Source: an uncultured Prevotella sp.
Lineage (GTDB): Bacteria > Bacteroidota > Bacteroidia > Bacteroidales > Bacteroidaceae
Reading direction: 5' to 3'
Assembly: GCA_905236455.1 (NCBI GenBank)
Contig: CAJOPT010000128.1
Location: 62,001-126,000 of the forward strand
Length of the DNA stretch: 64,000 bases
Shown here piece after piece: positions 19,735 through 30,336 of the stretch (position 1 is its first letter; each line of letters begins with the position of its first letter). Under the pieces are notes generated by a model. The model was not told the DNA's origin. It made no database searches and saw only the letters and a list, made by a program, of their open reading frames with translations. A program made the translations under genes and the position numbers.

Positions 19735-21006
19735 TTTTTGTCGTTTTAAAAGTTGATATAATCTGTTAGATCTTTTTTTCCTCTTTATCCATTTTGTCCA
19801 TGCCCATAAACGATCGGCGATTGTCAAGAGCGTAAGGGGAAGGACAAACCATAAAATAATGGTAGTAAGCTTCATAGCCACATTGTCCTTTTGGTGGACC
19901 ATAATCTGCTTATTGGTAGGGAGTGCGTTATGACTCCATTTTCCAATGATAGTACCGTTTTTTAGTAGTACTAATCCTGGATTGCTCCTTATTATCGTCT
20001 TTAATGTGGTGGCATCAGTAGTGCAGAATGGGTATTCCGCTCCTGTCATGTCACTCCAATGTTCTATACCGTCATTTCCGCTGGCAGTAAGACAATAGAA
20101 CTTGTGACCGTTGTCCTGTGCGTATTCAAAGATACGGTCAATATCACCAAAGCTGCCGTCATCGGCATGTTCCAGATATGGGGCTATCAGCAAGAATGTG
20201 TATCCTTTGTCGTCAAGAACCTGCTGGGTGATGTCCTCACCAGTTGCTGTCTCCGTGATGGAAAAGTCGTGTATTGGTGGTTCATAGCCCTTTTCTGTTA
20301 TTACCGTTTTACTGTCAATGAACGTCCATGTGGAGTCGGGATAGTTCTCCAGTGTGAATTCTTTTTGCTCCCCGTTTTTCTCCATAATGAATGTCGTGTC
20401 AAATTTTGGCTGCTTGGCGCCCTTGGGAATCTCCATACCTTTTTTGATATTCGCTCCTATATGGTAAGGACGAAAGTCAAACATCGGCAAGCGGTACAAA
20501 CTCCATGTACTTGTCATGAGGATAAACAATACAGTGAAGTTGATAACAATTCCCTGATTGGTTTTTGAGATGAAGCGTCTCATCCGAAGAGGGTTACGTA
20601 CCACAACAGCTGCAAGGGTCAACAGTACGAAGTTCTTTGCAAGAGTCTGACCATTTGTCAGCTTAAGCGCATCTCCAAAACATCCGCAGTCTTGGATGGG
20701 GTCAAATATTGCCAACCATAGTGTCACTATAGTCATCACAACCATGAACACAAAGGTAACCTTTGATACCAGCCTGCGTCGAATGGCAAACAGTAAGAAT
20801 ATACCTATGCAAAACTCCAAAGCAGACAACGAGACTGATGCCGCAAGTGTCATCCAGTCGGCTACGCTTTTTTCAAGGTGGAATACTTCAAGGTAGTCTT
20901 GAAGCTTATATTGCGTTCCCAACGGGTCTACTGCTTTGACAAATCCTGATAGGATAAAGACAACAGCAAGTATCAGTCGACATACGTTGACAGCTATTGT
21001 TCTCAC
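19735..21006 (-). CDS. DoxX/MauE-like membrane protein with C-terminal thioredoxin-like region; no in-frame stop before tpiA
   Basis: Four TM DoxX-type N-terminus with [21 protein letters not shown]; the ORF continues as one 676-aa frame into TpiA. Confidence 0.8.
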
Positions 21007-21554
21007 TTCTCTTTTAGCTTAATAGCACCGAAGACGGCATAGTTTATGATATCTTGATAGTTTGAACCGATACCCTCCGATACCAGCGTGTTCCCATCAA
21101 GATCTTCAATCTCCTTGACTCGTTGGATCTTTGTGAGAATGAAGTCTGTATAGCTGCTGACACGCATGGAACGCCATGCCTCGTCGTAATCATGGTTTTT
21201 GCGTAACATCAGTTCTAAAGTCTCTGACGCATAACGGTCATATAGTGTCAAAGCCTCTGATGTGGTGATATCGGTCTTGTCTACATACCCGCATTCTAAC
21301 TGTATCAGTCCAACAATGCCATAGTTTACAAGTGCAATGAATTCAGGGCGTATACCTTCACCTACCAGCGATTCTTTCTTTATCTCCAAAGAACGGATCC
21401 GTTTGGCTTTTATAAGCAACTGGTCGGTAAGCGACGACGGGCGCATGATACGCCAGGATGCTCCATAGTCGTGTAGCTTACTTGCGAAAAGCGAGCGGCA
21501 TTCCGACATTACTTCCTTGAATTCTTCTTCTGTATTTGGCGTCTTATTTGACAT
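21003..21554 (-). CDS. DUF1599 domain-containing protein (internal duplication)
   Basis: Two copies of xHDYxxxWRxMRxSSxTDxxLxKxxRxxxxE...Ix(Y)xxxGxIxL; start set at MSNKTPN. Confidence 0.85.
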   Translation of the reverse strand: MSNKTPNTEEEFKEVMSECRSLFASKLHDYGASWRIMRPSSLTDQLLIKAKRIRSLEIKKESLVGEGIRPEFIALVNYGIVGLIQLECGYVDKTDITTSEALTLYDRYASETLELMLRKNHDYDEAWRSMRVSSYTDFILTKIQRVKEIEDLDGNTLVSEGIGSNYQDIINYAVFGAIKLKEK

Positions 21555-21741
21555 AGTCTTGAATATATTCCGTTGCAAAGGTAGGCAACAAATTTCACAT
21601 ATCCAAATGTTCAACCAACTTTATTCTCATTTTAGAACTACAACAATTATTAACTAAGTATTGGTATGCACCTTTTGTGATTTTTTTAGCTCTTTCTGCA
21701 AAAAAAATAGTAACTTTGCGCACTAAAAAGATATTATACAC

Positions 21742-23259
21742 ATGAGAAACCTTAGTGATGCTGAACTTGCAAAGCTTTTGGACCAAGATATCTTTCATCA
21801 GATTTCCGCAGTGGCTGACCGGCTTAATGTGGAATGCTATGTCGTCGGAGGATATGTTCGCGACCTTTTCCTCGAGCGTCCTTCCAATGACATAGATGTT
21901 GTTGTGGTTGGTAGTGGTATTAGAGTGGCGGAAGAATTGAAAAAAGCGATAGGGAAAAGAGCAAATCTGAGCATTTTTCGTAATTTTGGTACGGCACAAG
22001 TGAAGATTCCAGTATGTTCTCATTCCAAATCGTCGACTTCGGATAAAGCTAATTCTTTTCTCGAAATTGAATTTGTAGGTGCCCGTAAAGAGAGCTATAG
22101 TCATAACTCGCGTAAACCCCATGTTGAAGATGGTACGCTTGAAGATGACCAGAATCGTCGTGACTTTACTATAAATGCCATGGCGATTTGCCTGAATAAA
22201 AATCGTTTTGGCGAACTTGTGGATCCTTTTGATGGCTTTTATGATTTGGAAGATGGTATTATCCGTACTCCACTCGATCCTGACATCACTTTTTCTGATG
22301 ATCCGTTGCGGATGCTACGTTGTGTCCGTTTTGCCACACAACTGGATTTTTTCATTGAGGAAGAAACCTTTGAGGCGTTAGGACGTAACCGCAGCCGTAT
22401 AAAAATTATCAGTGGAGAGCGCATATCTGATGAACTGAATAAAATAATGCTGTCACCACATCCGTCAAAAGGACTTATGGACTTATACAGATGTGGACTT
22501 TTGGAACTTATACTGCCAGAATTAGTTCAGCTCGACATCGTGGAAACGCGTAACGGACGTGCGCATAAGAACAATTTCTATCATACACTTGAGGTTCTTG
22601 AAAATGTCGTAGCTCGGATTAAGTCGCGCAACGAGACTATAAGGGAGGATGGTGAGGCTATAAGAGACAATGGCCTGTGGCTTCGATGGGCAGCATTGCT
22701 GCATGATATTGGTAAGCCTAAGAGTAAGCGATGGGATCCAACATTAGGATGGACCTTCCATAATCATAACTTTATCGGAGCGAAAATGGTACCCGCTATT
22801 TTCAGGAGACTCAAACAGCCAATGGATGCCAAGATGAAATATGTTCAGAAGCTCGTAGACCTCCATATGCGTCCGATTGTTATTGCTGACGAAGAGGTTA
22901 CAGACAGTGCTGTGCGCCGTCTTTTGAACGATGCAGGTGAGGATATTGATGACCTTATGATGCTTTGTGAGGCCGATATTACTAGTAAGAATGAAATGAG
23001 AAAGGCACGGTTCCTTGAGAATTTCCGTATGGTTCGTGAGAAACTTACCGACTTGAAAGCAAAAGACTATGTTCGCTTGCTCCAACCGTGTATTGATGGA
23101 AATGAGATAATGGAGATGTTCCACCTACAACCCAGTAGGGAGGTCGGAGAACTGAAGCGTTACCTTAAGGATGCAGTTTTAGACAATAAGGTGCCTAATG
23201 AGCGTGAACCATTGATGCTGTTATTGAAAGAAAAGGCCTCTCAAATGGGGCTAATCTGA
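21742..23259 (+). CDS. CCA tRNA nucleotidyltransferase / poly(A) polymerase family with HD domain
   Basis: YVVGGYVRDLFLERPSNDIDVVV, RRDFTINAMA, LHDIGKP motifs. Confidence 0.93.
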   Translation: MRNLSDAELAKLLDQDIFHQISAVADRLNVECYVVGGYVRDLFLERPSNDIDVVVVGSGIRVAEELKKAIGKRANLSIFRNFGTAQVKIPVCSHSKSSTSDKANSFLEIEFVGARKESYSHNSRKPHVEDGTLEDDQNRRDFTINAMAICLNKNRFGELVDPFDGFYDLEDGIIRTPLDPDITFSDDPLRMLRCVRFATQLDFFIEEETFEALGRNRSRIKIISGERISDELNKIMLSPHPSKGLMDLYRCGLLELILPELVQLDIVETRNGRAHKNNFYHTLEVLENVVARIKSRNETIREDGEAIRDNGLWLRWAALLHDIGKPKSKRWDPTLGWTFHNHNFIGAKMVPAIFRRLKQPMDAKMKYVQKLVDLHMRPIVIADEEVTDSAVRRLLNDAGEDIDDLMMLCEADITSKNEMRKARFLENFRMVREKLTDLKAKDYVRLLQPCIDGNEIMEMFHLQPSREVGELKRYLKDAVLDNKVPNEREPLMLLLKEKASQMGLI

Positions 23260-23391
23260 ATTTAAAGGTTGATAATAATCTTATTAATAGTAAAAAAGGT
23301 GTAATTTAAACTATAAAAAAACGATAATGTTTATTAAAAACAAGGTTAGATTTTATATAAATAAATTTATAATGAGTAATTTTGTAGGCTG

Positions 23392-23418
23392 AAAACCGAA
23401 CGAGTGTCGCTCGGTTTT
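23392..23418 (+). promoter_or_regulatory. Leader stem-loop upstream of the RND efflux operon
   Basis: AAAACCGAACG-agtgt-CGCTCGGTTTT inverted repeat (one mismatch), just after TAATTTTG at 23377-23384. Confidence 0.55.
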
Positions 23419-23454
23419 CTCTTAACAAGAAGAATATTAATAATAAAAATAGGT

Positions 23455-24711
23455 ATGAAAAGAAACAAGTATTTGTTGTATGTTGCTTTGGCATCAGCAG
23501 TGATTCTTTCAGGCTGTGGAAAGAAGTCTGGAGGACGTCCCAATTTTGGAGACAATGAGTATCCAGTAATGACTGTAGGTACACAAAGCACACAGTTGCA
23601 GACTACATATCCTGCAACAATCAAAGGTGTACAGGATGTGGAAATCCGTCCAAAAGTATCAGGCTTTATTACTCGTCTGGCCGTTCAAGAAGGTCAGGCG
23701 GTAGGTAAGGGACAGGTGTTGTTTACTGTCGATAATGTTACTTATCTGGCAGCTGTACGTCAGGCTGAGGCAGCCGTACGTCAGGCTCAGGCCTCAGTAA
23801 ATTCAGCTCAGGCTCAATTGAATACAGCAACCCTGACATATAAGAACAGTCAGGAGCTGTTTAAGAATAATGTCATAGGTAGCTATGAACTGCAAACGGC
23901 AAAAAATACGATGGAGACTGCTCAGGCAGGTCTTAATCAGGCTCGTTCAGCAGTAGCTCAGGCTCAGGCAGCTCTAACTAATGCCAAGGAGACTCTTAGT
24001 TTCTGTACTGTTACCAGTCCGGCTGCAGGTGTAATAGGAAATCTTCCATACAAACAGGGTGCTCTGGTAAGCCCCTCGTCAAATCCTGCTGTGACGACAG
24101 TCTCAAATATCAGCACTATGGAAGTGTATTTCTCAATGACTGAAAAGGACTTGCTGGCAATGACCAAGAACGCTGGTGGCATTAAAGCTGCGGTAAACGC
24201 TTATCCACCAGTAAAGCTTCAGTTGGCAGATGGTAGTATATACAACCATGAGGGTACGGTGACGAAGGTAAGTGGTGTTATTGATGCTACCACAGGTTCA
24301 GTGTCAATGATTGCCCGTTTCTCTAACCCAGAGCATTTGCTTAAGAGTGGTGGCTCTGGCTCAATCATTGTTCCTACAAATGATAGCCGTGCCATGATGA
24401 TACCTCAGTCGGCTACCGTACAGGTTCAGGACAAGATCTTTGTATATAAAGTAGATCAAAACAACAAAGTACGCTATACTGAGATAAAGGTTAATCCGCA
24501 GAATGACGGTAATTCGTACATCGTTACTGACGGTCTGAAGGTTGGCGATAAGATTGTGACCTCAGGTCTTACGAAGCTTACCGATGCGATGGATATCAAG
24601 CCAATCTCCCAGGAGCAATATGACAAGAAGATTCAGGATGCAGAGAAACTTGGAGAGAACCAAGGAACTGCAAAAGGCTTCATTGACGCTATGGGCGGTG
24701 GTAAGAAATAA
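23455..24711 (+). CDS. RND efflux periplasmic adaptor (MFP) lipoprotein
   Basis: Lipobox VILSGCG; EIRPKVSGFITRLAVQEGQAVGKGQ biotinyl-lipoyl-like region; hairpin repeats. Confidence 0.93.
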   Translation: MKRNKYLLYVALASAVILSGCGKKSGGRPNFGDNEYPVMTVGTQSTQLQTTYPATIKGVQDVEIRPKVSGFITRLAVQEGQAVGKGQVLFTVDNVTYLAAVRQAEAAVRQAQASVNSAQAQLNTATLTYKNSQELFKNNVIGSYELQTAKNTMETAQAGLNQARSAVAQAQAALTNAKETLSFCTVTSPAAGVIGNLPYKQGALVSPSSNPAVTTVSNISTMEVYFSMTEKDLLAMTKNAGGIKAAVNAYPPVKLQLADGSIYNHEGTVTKVSGVIDATTGSVSMIARFSNPEHLLKSGGSGSIIVPTNDSRAMMIPQSATVQVQDKIFVYKVDQNNKVRYTEIKVNPQNDGNSYIVTDGLKVGDKIVTSGLTKLTDAMDIKPISQEQYDKKIQDAEKLGENQGTAKGFIDAMGGGKK

Positions 24712-24766
24712 GAAGCGAGAAAAAATAGAAATACAATTCTAAAGACAACGCTAACATTCGAGAATT

Positions 24767-27700
24767 ATGACATTTACGAATTTTATAAAACGCCCTGTGC
24801 TGTCAACGGTAATCTCTATTGTGATAGTAATATTGGGCTTTATCGGTTTGGTGACGCTCCCTATTGAGCAGTATCCAGACATTGCGCCGCCTACCGTTAT
24901 GGTGATAACAAGTTATCAAGGAGCTGACGCTGAGACAGTGCTGAACTCTGTGCTTGCACCATTGGAGGAAAGTATCAATGGTGTGGAGGGTATGGACTAT
25001 ATGACCTCATCGGCATCAAATGCAGGTTCTGCAAGTATTACGGTTATGTTCCGTCAGGGAATGAATGCGGATATGTGTGCGGTGAATGTCCAGAACCGTG
25101 TCAGTCAGGCATCCGCTTTGTTGCCGGCAGAGGTGACTCGTGCAGGTGTGCAGGTAATGAAGCGCCAGACATCACAGGTTATAATGTATACCCTGACCTC
25201 TGAAGATGGCCGTTATGATGATGAGTTTCTGACAAACTATGCTAATATCAATATTGTTCCAGCTTTGAAACGTATCGAAGGTGTCGGTGACGTACAAAGC
25301 CCTGGTATGAAGACCTATTCTATGCGTATATGGCTTAAGCCTGACGTAATGAAACAGTACAGTCTAATGCCGACAGATATTAGTGGTGTGCTGGCAGAGC
25401 AGAATATAGAGGCTGCTCCAGGTTCCTTCGGTGAACTCAGTAATGTCGCATACGAATATACTATGCGCTATACAGGTCGTTTGAAGACGGCAGAAGAATT
25501 TGGTAATATCATTATCAAGACAACGAGTGACGGACAGACTCTTAAGTTGAAGGATGTTGCGAAAGTAGAGCTTGGTGGCTTGCAGTACTCTGTAGCCATG
25601 AAGAACAACAACAGACCTTCTGTCATGGGTATGGTTCAGCAAATTGCTGGCTCCAATGCCAATGAAATCGCAAAGAACGTGAAGAAAGAGCTTGAGGAAC
25701 AAGCAAAGAGCTTTCCCCCAGGTCTTGAGTATAAGATTAACTATGATGTCACGGAATTCCTTTATGCAAGTATTGAGGAGGTAGTATTCACGCTTATCCT
25801 TACTTTGTTCTTGGTGTTCTTAGTGGTATATATCTTCTTGCAAGACTTCCGCTCAACACTTATTCCGCTAATCGCTGTTCCTGTATCTCTTATTGGTACG
25901 TTCTTCTTCTTGAAGGTGTTTGGATTCTCTATCAACTTGCTGGTATTGTCGGCATTGCTTCTCGCCATAGCTATTGTTGTTGACGATGCTATTATAGTTG
26001 TTGAGGCGGTGCATGCCAAGCTTGATCAGGGGTATAAGAGTGCTTTGACAGCTGCCATTGATGCCATGAATGAGATTTCTGGCGCTATCATCTCAGTGAC
26101 ACTGGTGATGGCTTCAGTGTTTATTCCGGTGTCGTTCATCGGCGGTACCAGCGGAACATTCTATCGTGAGTTCGGTATTACGATGGCTGTGTCTATCTTC
26201 ATCTCTGCCTTGAACGCCTTGACTCTGTCACCGGCCTTGTGTGCTATCTTCTTAAAACCGCATGATGGTGAGGAAGAGAAAAAGATGTCATTTGTAGACA
26301 GGTTCCATGCTGCTTTCAATCGTACCTATGACAAGACGATGAATAAATATAAAGGCTATGTGGAGAAACTTGTGCATAAGCCTATTCTCATACTCTTGTT
26401 AGTTGTTGTTGGTATAGCATCACTTGTAGTGACAATGATGACGACAAAGACAGGTTTGGTGCCAGATGAGGATACCGGAACTCTGTTCTGTACCGTTTCA
26501 ATGCCTCCTTCAACATCTGTTGCACGCACCAAGCAGGTCATAGCACAAGTAGACTCTATGCTCGGTGCTAATCCGGCGATCAAGAACCGTGAGCAGATAC
26601 AAGGATATAACTTCATAGCTGGTGCTGGCTCCGACCAGGCAACGTTTATCATCAAACTAAAGCCTTTTGAGGAACGTACTGGCGGATTCTGGTATAAGCT
26701 CTCAGGACTTTGGGAAGGTGATGGTATTATGCGCTTCTTTGTCAATCCAATGGAGTCAACATCTGTATTGGGTATGATATACAAGCAGACTGCAAGCATC
26801 AAAGATGCGCAGATTCTCGCATTCGCACCACCAATGATACCTGGATTCTCTGCAAACAGTGGTGTGTCATTGGTTATGCAGGATCGTACAGGTGGTGATT
26901 TAGGAAAGTTCTTTGATATTGTACAGAATTATCTTAAAGAGCTCAACAAACGTCCAGAGATACAGATGGCTATGACTGCCTATAATCCGAATTATCCACA
27001 GTATATGATTCATATTGATGTGGCAAAATGTAAGCAAGCTGGTATTGGTCCGTCAACGGTTCTCACTACCCTGCAAGGATATTACGGTGGTCTTTATGCT
27101 TCCAACTTTAATGCTTATGGAAAGTTGTATCGTGTGATGATTCAGGCTGGTCCAGAGGATCGTATGACTCCTGAGAGTATGAATAAAATCTATGTTCGTA
27201 CAAATGGAGGAATGACACCTGTGGGTGAATTCTGTACCCTTGAGCGGGTTTATGGTCCGGCTAACATCAACCGTTTCAACTTGTTTACATCTATAAATGC
27301 AACCGTAACTGTTAATGATGGCTATTCAACAGGAGAGGCTATCCAGGCTGTAGAAGAAGTCGCTGCTGATATACTGCCACAGGGATATGCTTATGAGTAT
27401 TCAGGTCTTACACGTCAGGAAGCAAAGTCGAGCAACTCCACTGCATTGATTTTCTTGCTTTGTATTATGTTCATATATCTGATCTTATCTGCACAGTATG
27501 AGAGTTATATTCTGCCGTTGGCTGTAATTCTATCTGTGCCGTTTGGTCTTGCGGGTGCTTTCGGCTTTACACAGCTGTTTGGACACTCCAATGACATTTA
27601 CATGCAGATTTCATTGATTATGTTGATAGGTCTGTTGGCTAAAAATGCAATCCTTATCGTGCAGTTCGCATTGGAGCGTCGTGAGCTCGGTATGGCAATA

Positions 27701-28027
27701 TCGTGGTCTGCTGTCTTGGGTTCCGCAGCACGTTTGCGTCCAATCCTTATGACTTCTCTTGCTATGATTATTGGTTTGCTTCCAATGATGTTCGCCTCTG
27801 GCGTAGGTAAGAATGGTAACCAGACTCTTGGCGCCGCGGCTGTAGGTGGTATGTTGATCGGTACTTTGTGCCAGCTCTTTGTCGTACCTACGTTGTTTGT
27901 CATCTTCCAGTCATTGCAGGAGAAGTTCAAACCAATGAATTTCGAGAATGAGGAGAATGTGGAAGTTGAACGGGAGTTGGAACAATATGCCCACGGTCCT
28001 ATCCAGGAGTATAAAATAGAACAATAA
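24767..28027 (+). CDS. RND efflux inner-membrane permease (HAE1-type)
   Basis: 1086 aa; FIKRPVLSTVISIVIVILG, FLQDFRSTLIPLIAVPVSLIGTF, AIVVDDAIIVVEA motifs. Confidence 0.96.
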   Translation: MTFTNFIKRPVLSTVISIVIVILGFIGLVTLPIEQYPDIAPPTVMVITSYQGADAETVLNSVLAPLEESINGVEGMDYMTSSASNAGSASITVMFRQGMNADMCAVNVQNRVSQASALLPAEVTRAGVQVMKRQTSQVIMYTLTSEDGRYDDEFLTNYANINIVPALKRIEGVGDVQSPGMKTYSMRIWLKPDVMKQYSLMPTDISGVLAEQNIEAAPGSFGELSNVAYEYTMRYTGRLKTAEEFGNIIIKTTSDGQTLKLKDVAKVELGGLQYSVAMKNNNRPSVMGMVQQIAGSNANEIAKNVKKELEEQAKSFPPGLEYKINYDVTEFLYASIEEVVFTLILTLFLVFLVVYIFLQDFRSTLIPLIAVPVSLIGTFFFLKVFGFSINLLVLSALLLAIAIVVDDAIIVVEAVHAKLDQGYKSALTAAIDAMNEISGAIISVTLVMASVFIPVSFIGGTSGTFYREFGITMAVSIFISALNALTLSPALCAIFLKPHDGEEEKKMSFVDRFHAAFNRTYDKTMNKYKGYVEKLVHKPILILLLVVVGIASLVVTMMTTKTGLVPDEDTGTLFCTVSMPPSTSVARTKQVIAQVDSMLGANPAIKNREQIQGYNFIAGAGSDQATFIIKLKPFEERTGGFWYKLSGLWEGDGIMRFFVNPMESTSVLGMIYKQTASIKDAQILAFAPPMIPGFSANSGVSLVMQDRTGGDLGKFFDIVQNYLKELNKRPEIQMAMTAYNPNYPQYMIHIDVAKCKQAGIGPSTVLTTLQGYYGGLYASNFNAYGKLYRVMIQAGPEDRMTPESMNKIYVRTNGGMTPVGEFCTLERVYGPANINRFNLFTSINATVTVNDGYSTGEAIQAVEEVAADILPQGYAYEYSGLTRQEAKSSNSTALIFLLCIMFIYLILSAQYESYILPLAVILSVPFGLAGAFGFTQLFGHSNDIYMQISLIMLIGLLAKNAILIVQFALERRELGMAISWSAVLGSAARLRPILMTSLAMIIGLLPMMFASGVGKNGNQTLGAAAVGGMLIGTLCQLFVVPTLFVIFQSLQEKFKPMNFENEENVEVERELEQYAHGPIQEYKIEQ

Positions 28028-28067
28028 TATCTTGACAGGTATCTAATTATCAAACAGACAAGTGATA

Positions 28068-29462
28068 ATGAAAACAAGAAATATAATAACAATAGGTCTT
28101 ACGGCTGTTCTGCTGAGCAGCTGTAAGGCATACCATTCGCTCTATGACAATTATGAGCGTCCGGATGTCAGGACTGATAGTATTGTGCGTTCGCCAATAA
28201 ACGATAATCTGTATCTGAATACCGATACGACAGGCTTTGGCAACCTCCCATGGAGGTCGGTCTTCACTGATCCGATACTGCAGGATATCATATCGAGGAC
28301 ACTTGCCAATAATCCGGACTTGTTGAATGCTGCCATTAACATTGATATTGCTGAGGCACAGCTGAAAGCAGCTAAACTGGCGTTCCTGCCATCAATAGCA
28401 TTCGCGCCGCAAGGCACAATATCACATTTCGGAGGTTCCGATGGTACTACCACAAAGGCATATACCATCCCACTTGCAGCTTCATGGAATCTTGACCTTT
28501 TCGGCACGTTACGCAGCCAGAAGAAGTCAGCTCAGGTTGCATTGATACAGATGAAGGATTACCAGTTGGCTGTGAAGACGAGCCTTATATGTAATGCCGC
28601 AAATATGTATTATACCCTTCTGATGCTTGACCGTCAGATGGAGATTGTAAATGAGATGCAACAGCTGACCAAGGATACTTGGGAAATGATGAAATTACAG
28701 ATGTCATTCGGGCGTGCCCGCTCAACAAGTGTTCAGAGTGCGGAGTCTGCTTATTATTCTGTCCTAACACAAAGTGTGACATTGAAGGGCAATATTCGGG
28801 AGGTTGAGAATTCGTTGTCATTGCTCATGGGTGAGCCAATACATGGTATTGAACGGGGTAGCCTTGCAAGTCAGGTACTGCCAGAGCAATACGCCACAGG
28901 TGTCGGTCTGAACATGCTTGCTAACCGTCCTGACATTCACGCAAAAGAAATGGCGTTGGCACAATGTTTCTATGGAATGGAGACTGCGCGTAGCCGTTTC
29001 TATCCACAGATAACTATCTCTCCAACAGGCGCATACACTAATAGCAATGGTCTTGTAAATCCAGGTAAGATACTGCTTAGCGTTGTAGGTCAACTTACTC
29101 AGCCAATCTTCCAAAAAGGGCAGCTTGTAGCTGGTCTTCGTGTCGCAGAGGCACAGTATAAACAAGCTTACAACACATGGCAGAATGCTATTCTGACAGC
29201 TGGCAGTGAGGTAAGTAAGGCACTTGTACAGTATAATTCCGCTGTTGAGAAGAGTGACTTGGAAACCAAGCAGATTGAGGTTCTCAAGAAAAATGTAGAG
29301 CAAACCACAATGCTATACAAACAGTCATCCAGCACCTACCTGGAGGTAATTACAGCACAACAGCAATTGCTAAACGTGGAGATCTCTAAAGTTCAGGATG
29401 ATTTCTCGAAGATGCAAGCTGTCGTAAATTTGTATTATGCACTTGGCGGTGGGGTAAACTGA
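28068..29462 (+). CDS. TolC-family outer membrane efflux lipoprotein
   Basis: Lipobox LLSSCKAY; LPWRSVFTDPILQDII, AARSRFYPQ-like motifs; third gene of RND operon. Confidence 0.93.
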   Translation: MKTRNIITIGLTAVLLSSCKAYHSLYDNYERPDVRTDSIVRSPINDNLYLNTDTTGFGNLPWRSVFTDPILQDIISRTLANNPDLLNAAINIDIAEAQLKAAKLAFLPSIAFAPQGTISHFGGSDGTTTKAYTIPLAASWNLDLFGTLRSQKKSAQVALIQMKDYQLAVKTSLICNAANMYYTLLMLDRQMEIVNEMQQLTKDTWEMMKLQMSFGRARSTSVQSAESAYYSVLTQSVTLKGNIREVENSLSLLMGEPIHGIERGSLASQVLPEQYATGVGLNMLANRPDIHAKEMALAQCFYGMETARSRFYPQITISPTGAYTNSNGLVNPGKILLSVVGQLTQPIFQKGQLVAGLRVAEAQYKQAYNTWQNAILTAGSEVSKALVQYNSAVEKSDLETKQIEVLKKNVEQTTMLYKQSSSTYLEVITAQQQLLNVEISKVQDDFSKMQAVVNLYYALGGGVN

Positions 29463-29505
29463 TGAGTTAAGTAGTAAATAGTAAATAGTCAAATCGTAAA
29501 TAAAT

Positions 29506-30285
29506 ATGGCAAGTGAAATCAGTCCAAGAGCCGAAGTGAGCCCCAAGGCAAAGATCGGTGACAACTGTAAAATATTCCCATTCGTGTATATAGAGGACGA
29601 TGTGGTGATTGGCGATGGATGTATCATATTCCCATTTGTAAGTATCCTTAATGGCACACGTATGGGAAAAAAGAACAAAGTACATCAGGGAGCCGTACTC
29701 GGCGCCCTGCCACAAGACTTCAACTTCCGTGGTGAGAAGAGTGAGCTTGTGATCGGTGACAACAATATTATCCGAGAGAATGTTGTCATCAATCGTGCTA
29801 CACATTCTGGCTGCCAGACGGTTATCGGCAATGATAATTTCTTGATGGAGGGATCTCATATCAGCCATGATACAAAAGTTGGCAACAGCTGTGTTTTCGG
29901 ATATGGAACAAAGATTGCCGGTGACTGTGAGATAGGAAACGGTGTTATCTATTCGTCAAGTGTCATAGAAAACGCCGGAACGCGAGTAGGAGAGGGCGCA
30001 ATGATACAAGCGGGAACTACATTCTCAAAAGATGTGCCGCCGTATATCATTGCAGGAGGTACACCTGTTGAGTATGGTGGTGTCAACGTCACTATGTGCA
30101 AGGCGTATGGCATCAGTGACAAGGTGCTGAAGCACATAGCCAATGCCTATCGTCTGGTATTCAATGGAAAGACAGATGTTCAGGATGCCCGCCGCCAAAT
30201 TAGGGAGCAGGTTCCTGAGAGTGAGGAGATTACAAAAATCATGGATTTCATAAAGCATACTACCCAAGGTATAATAGGTAAATAG
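29506..30285 (+). CDS. LpxA-like left-handed beta-helix acyltransferase (divergent paralog)
   Basis: Hexapeptide repeats; collinear with E. coli LpxA, including SHISHD and DVPPYIIAGG. Confidence 0.85.
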   Translation: MASEISPRAEVSPKAKIGDNCKIFPFVYIEDDVVIGDGCIIFPFVSILNGTRMGKKNKVHQGAVLGALPQDFNFRGEKSELVIGDNNIIRENVVINRATHSGCQTVIGNDNFLMEGSHISHDTKVGNSCVFGYGTKIAGDCEIGNGVIYSSSVIENAGTRVGEGAMIQAGTTFSKDVPPYIIAGGTPVEYGGVNVTMCKAYGISDKVLKHIANAYRLVFNGKTDVQDARRQIREQVPESEEITKIMDFIKHTTQGIIGK

Positions 30286-30336
30286 GCAATGAAAGACAAT
30301 GATAGTAATTAGGCGTAAAAGGATACGAATGTGAGC

